A DNA stretch of 64,000 nucleotides from Vicugna pacos (Eukaryota > Chordata > Mammalia > Artiodactyla > Camelidae). The stretch is taken from the NCBI RefSeq assembly GCF_048564905.1, contig NC_133023.1, forward strand, positions 110,468,812 through 110,532,811, in the 5' to 3' direction. This document shows, in pieces, positions 62,972 to 64,000 of the stretch. The notes under the pieces are model-generated. The model had not been told where the DNA came from. It searched no databases and worked only from the letters and a program-made list of their open reading frames with translations. The stretch's first letter is position 1. Every line of letters begins with the position of its first letter. The position numbers and the translations under genes are program-made.

Positions 62972-63718
62972 TTTTTCAGTTGAAATATAGTTGATTTACA
63001 ATGTTGTGTTGGTTTCTGGTGTACAGCAAAGTGACTCAGTTATACTATACATATATATTCTTTTTTCTTATTCTTTTACATTATGGTTTATTACAGGATA
63101 TTGAATTTAGTTCCCTGTGCTATACAGTAGGGCTTTGTTATTTATTTTATATGTAGTAGTTTGTATCTGCTAATCCCAAACTCCTAATTTATCCCTCCCC
63201 TCCATATACCTTTGGTAACTGTAAGTTTGTTTTCTATGTCTGTGAGTCCATTTCTGTTTTGTAAATAAGTTCATTTTTATCATATTTTAGATTCCATATA
63301 TAAGTGATATATGATATTTGTCTTTCTTTGTCTGACTTACCTCACTTAGTATGATCTCTAGGTCCATCCGTGTTGCTGCAAATGGCATTATTTCATTCTT
63401 TTTATGGCTGAGTAATATTCCATTGTATATATGTACCACATATTCTTTATTCAGTCATGTATCAGTGGACATGTAGGTTGCTTCCATATCTTGGCTATTG
63501 TAAATAATGCTGCCATGAACATTGGGGTGCATGTATCTTTTAGAATTAGAATTTTATTCACATATATGCCCAGGACTGGGATTGCTGGATCATATGGCAA
63601 CTCTATTTTTAGTTTGTTAAGGACCCTCCATACTGTTTTCCATAGGGGTTGCACCAATTTACATTCCCACTAGCAATGTAGGAGGGTTCCCTTTTCTGCA
63701 CACCCTCTCCAGCATTTA
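62972..63718 (-). mobile_element. L1 fragment, reverse, cetartiodactyl type
   Basis: Starts with poly-T then CAGTTGAAATATAGTTGATT, contains ACATGTAGGTTGCTTCCATA and GGGATTGCTGGATCATATGG, ends CTCCAGCATTTA. Low divergence. The ORF2 C-terminus lies on the minus strand, truncated. Confidence 0.88.
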
Positions 63719-63732
63719 TTTCAATACCACTA

Positions 63733-64000
63733 TGAGCTGGCCTTGAGACGAGTTAAGGCCGTGGGACCCAAGGCCATGGCCAGAGCCTTGAGATAAGTTA
63801 AGGCTGTGGGACCCAAGGCCACGACTATGGAGCATGTTTGTAGTATGCAGTAAATAATTGCTCCACGCATGCGTCAATTATATAAGATTTAGAACAAAGG
63901 AAATAGAAGTACGCATGTGCTAGAGATATTCTGTAAGCCTAATGAACAAAGAAACTCAGACCACGCATGTGCTGACAGAAAACAGATAAAAGCAGGACAG
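63733..64000 (+). mobile_element. LTR-like fossil, cut by window edge
   Basis: Begins TGAGCTGGCC right after the L1. Holds a tandem duplication of about 36 bases (CCTTGAGACGAGTTAAGGCC and CCTTGAGATAAGTTAAGGCT), then repeated ACGCATG words and AGATAAAAGCAGG near the edge. The other end is not visible. Confidence 0.55.

Overview
This is mammalian nuclear DNA, most likely from a camelid (camel, llama or alpaca). Two copies of a tRNA-Ala-derived SINE with the camelid-type 3' region lie at 6487-6609 and from 11331. Cetartiodactyl-type L1 3' ends, LTRs, MIR, L2, MER5A/MER20 and Tigger relics make up most of the remaining recognisable DNA. There are no bacterial-type operons, CRISPR arrays or phage genes.

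The only gene I can support is ALG13, an X-linked gene in human, on the minus strand. Its CpG-island promoter and start codon lie near 36.64 kb and the gene runs leftwards off the window. Eighteen exons are visible. Exons 1-3 plus an alternative last exon at 31.7 kb encode the complete 165-residue short form: the catalytic GT28-type half of the UDP-GlcNAc transferase that works with ALG14 on the cytosolic face of the ER. Exons 5-18, from 17.9 kb down to base 1, encode the OTU-like domain, a linker, a Tudor domain and the start of the C-terminal region. The proline-rich C-terminus is outside the window. The reading phases of all junctions agree.

The main gene-level oddity is exon 5, which in human joins the transferase half to the OTU half. 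Here the exon has a length that keeps phase, but two in-frame stop codons lie ahead of a well-conserved internal ATG. The human-style full fusion is therefore not readable through the canonical splice. The two halves may be made separately, or an acceptor inside the exon may be used.

Layout: 1-36.6 kb is ALG13 with repeat-rich introns; 35.9-36.85 kb is the CpG island with ETS-, CRE- and CTCF-like motifs; 36.9-64 kb is upstream intergenic DNA with no supportable gene. That part holds four LTR fossils (one a solo LTR with clear 6-bp target duplications), a larger decayed LTR-element tract at 43.6-47.8 kb, nested L1 pieces, an L2 split by an LTR, and several unusual inverted and tandem repeats.

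The most notable non-genic structures are a SINE insertion that carries a 230-bp near-identical copy of sequence 1.15 kb away, a 42-bp-arm hairpin in an ALG13 intron (23950-24050), and a perfect 22-bp inverted repeat enclosing 235 bp (48829-49107). I see no convincing undescribed multi-gene system.
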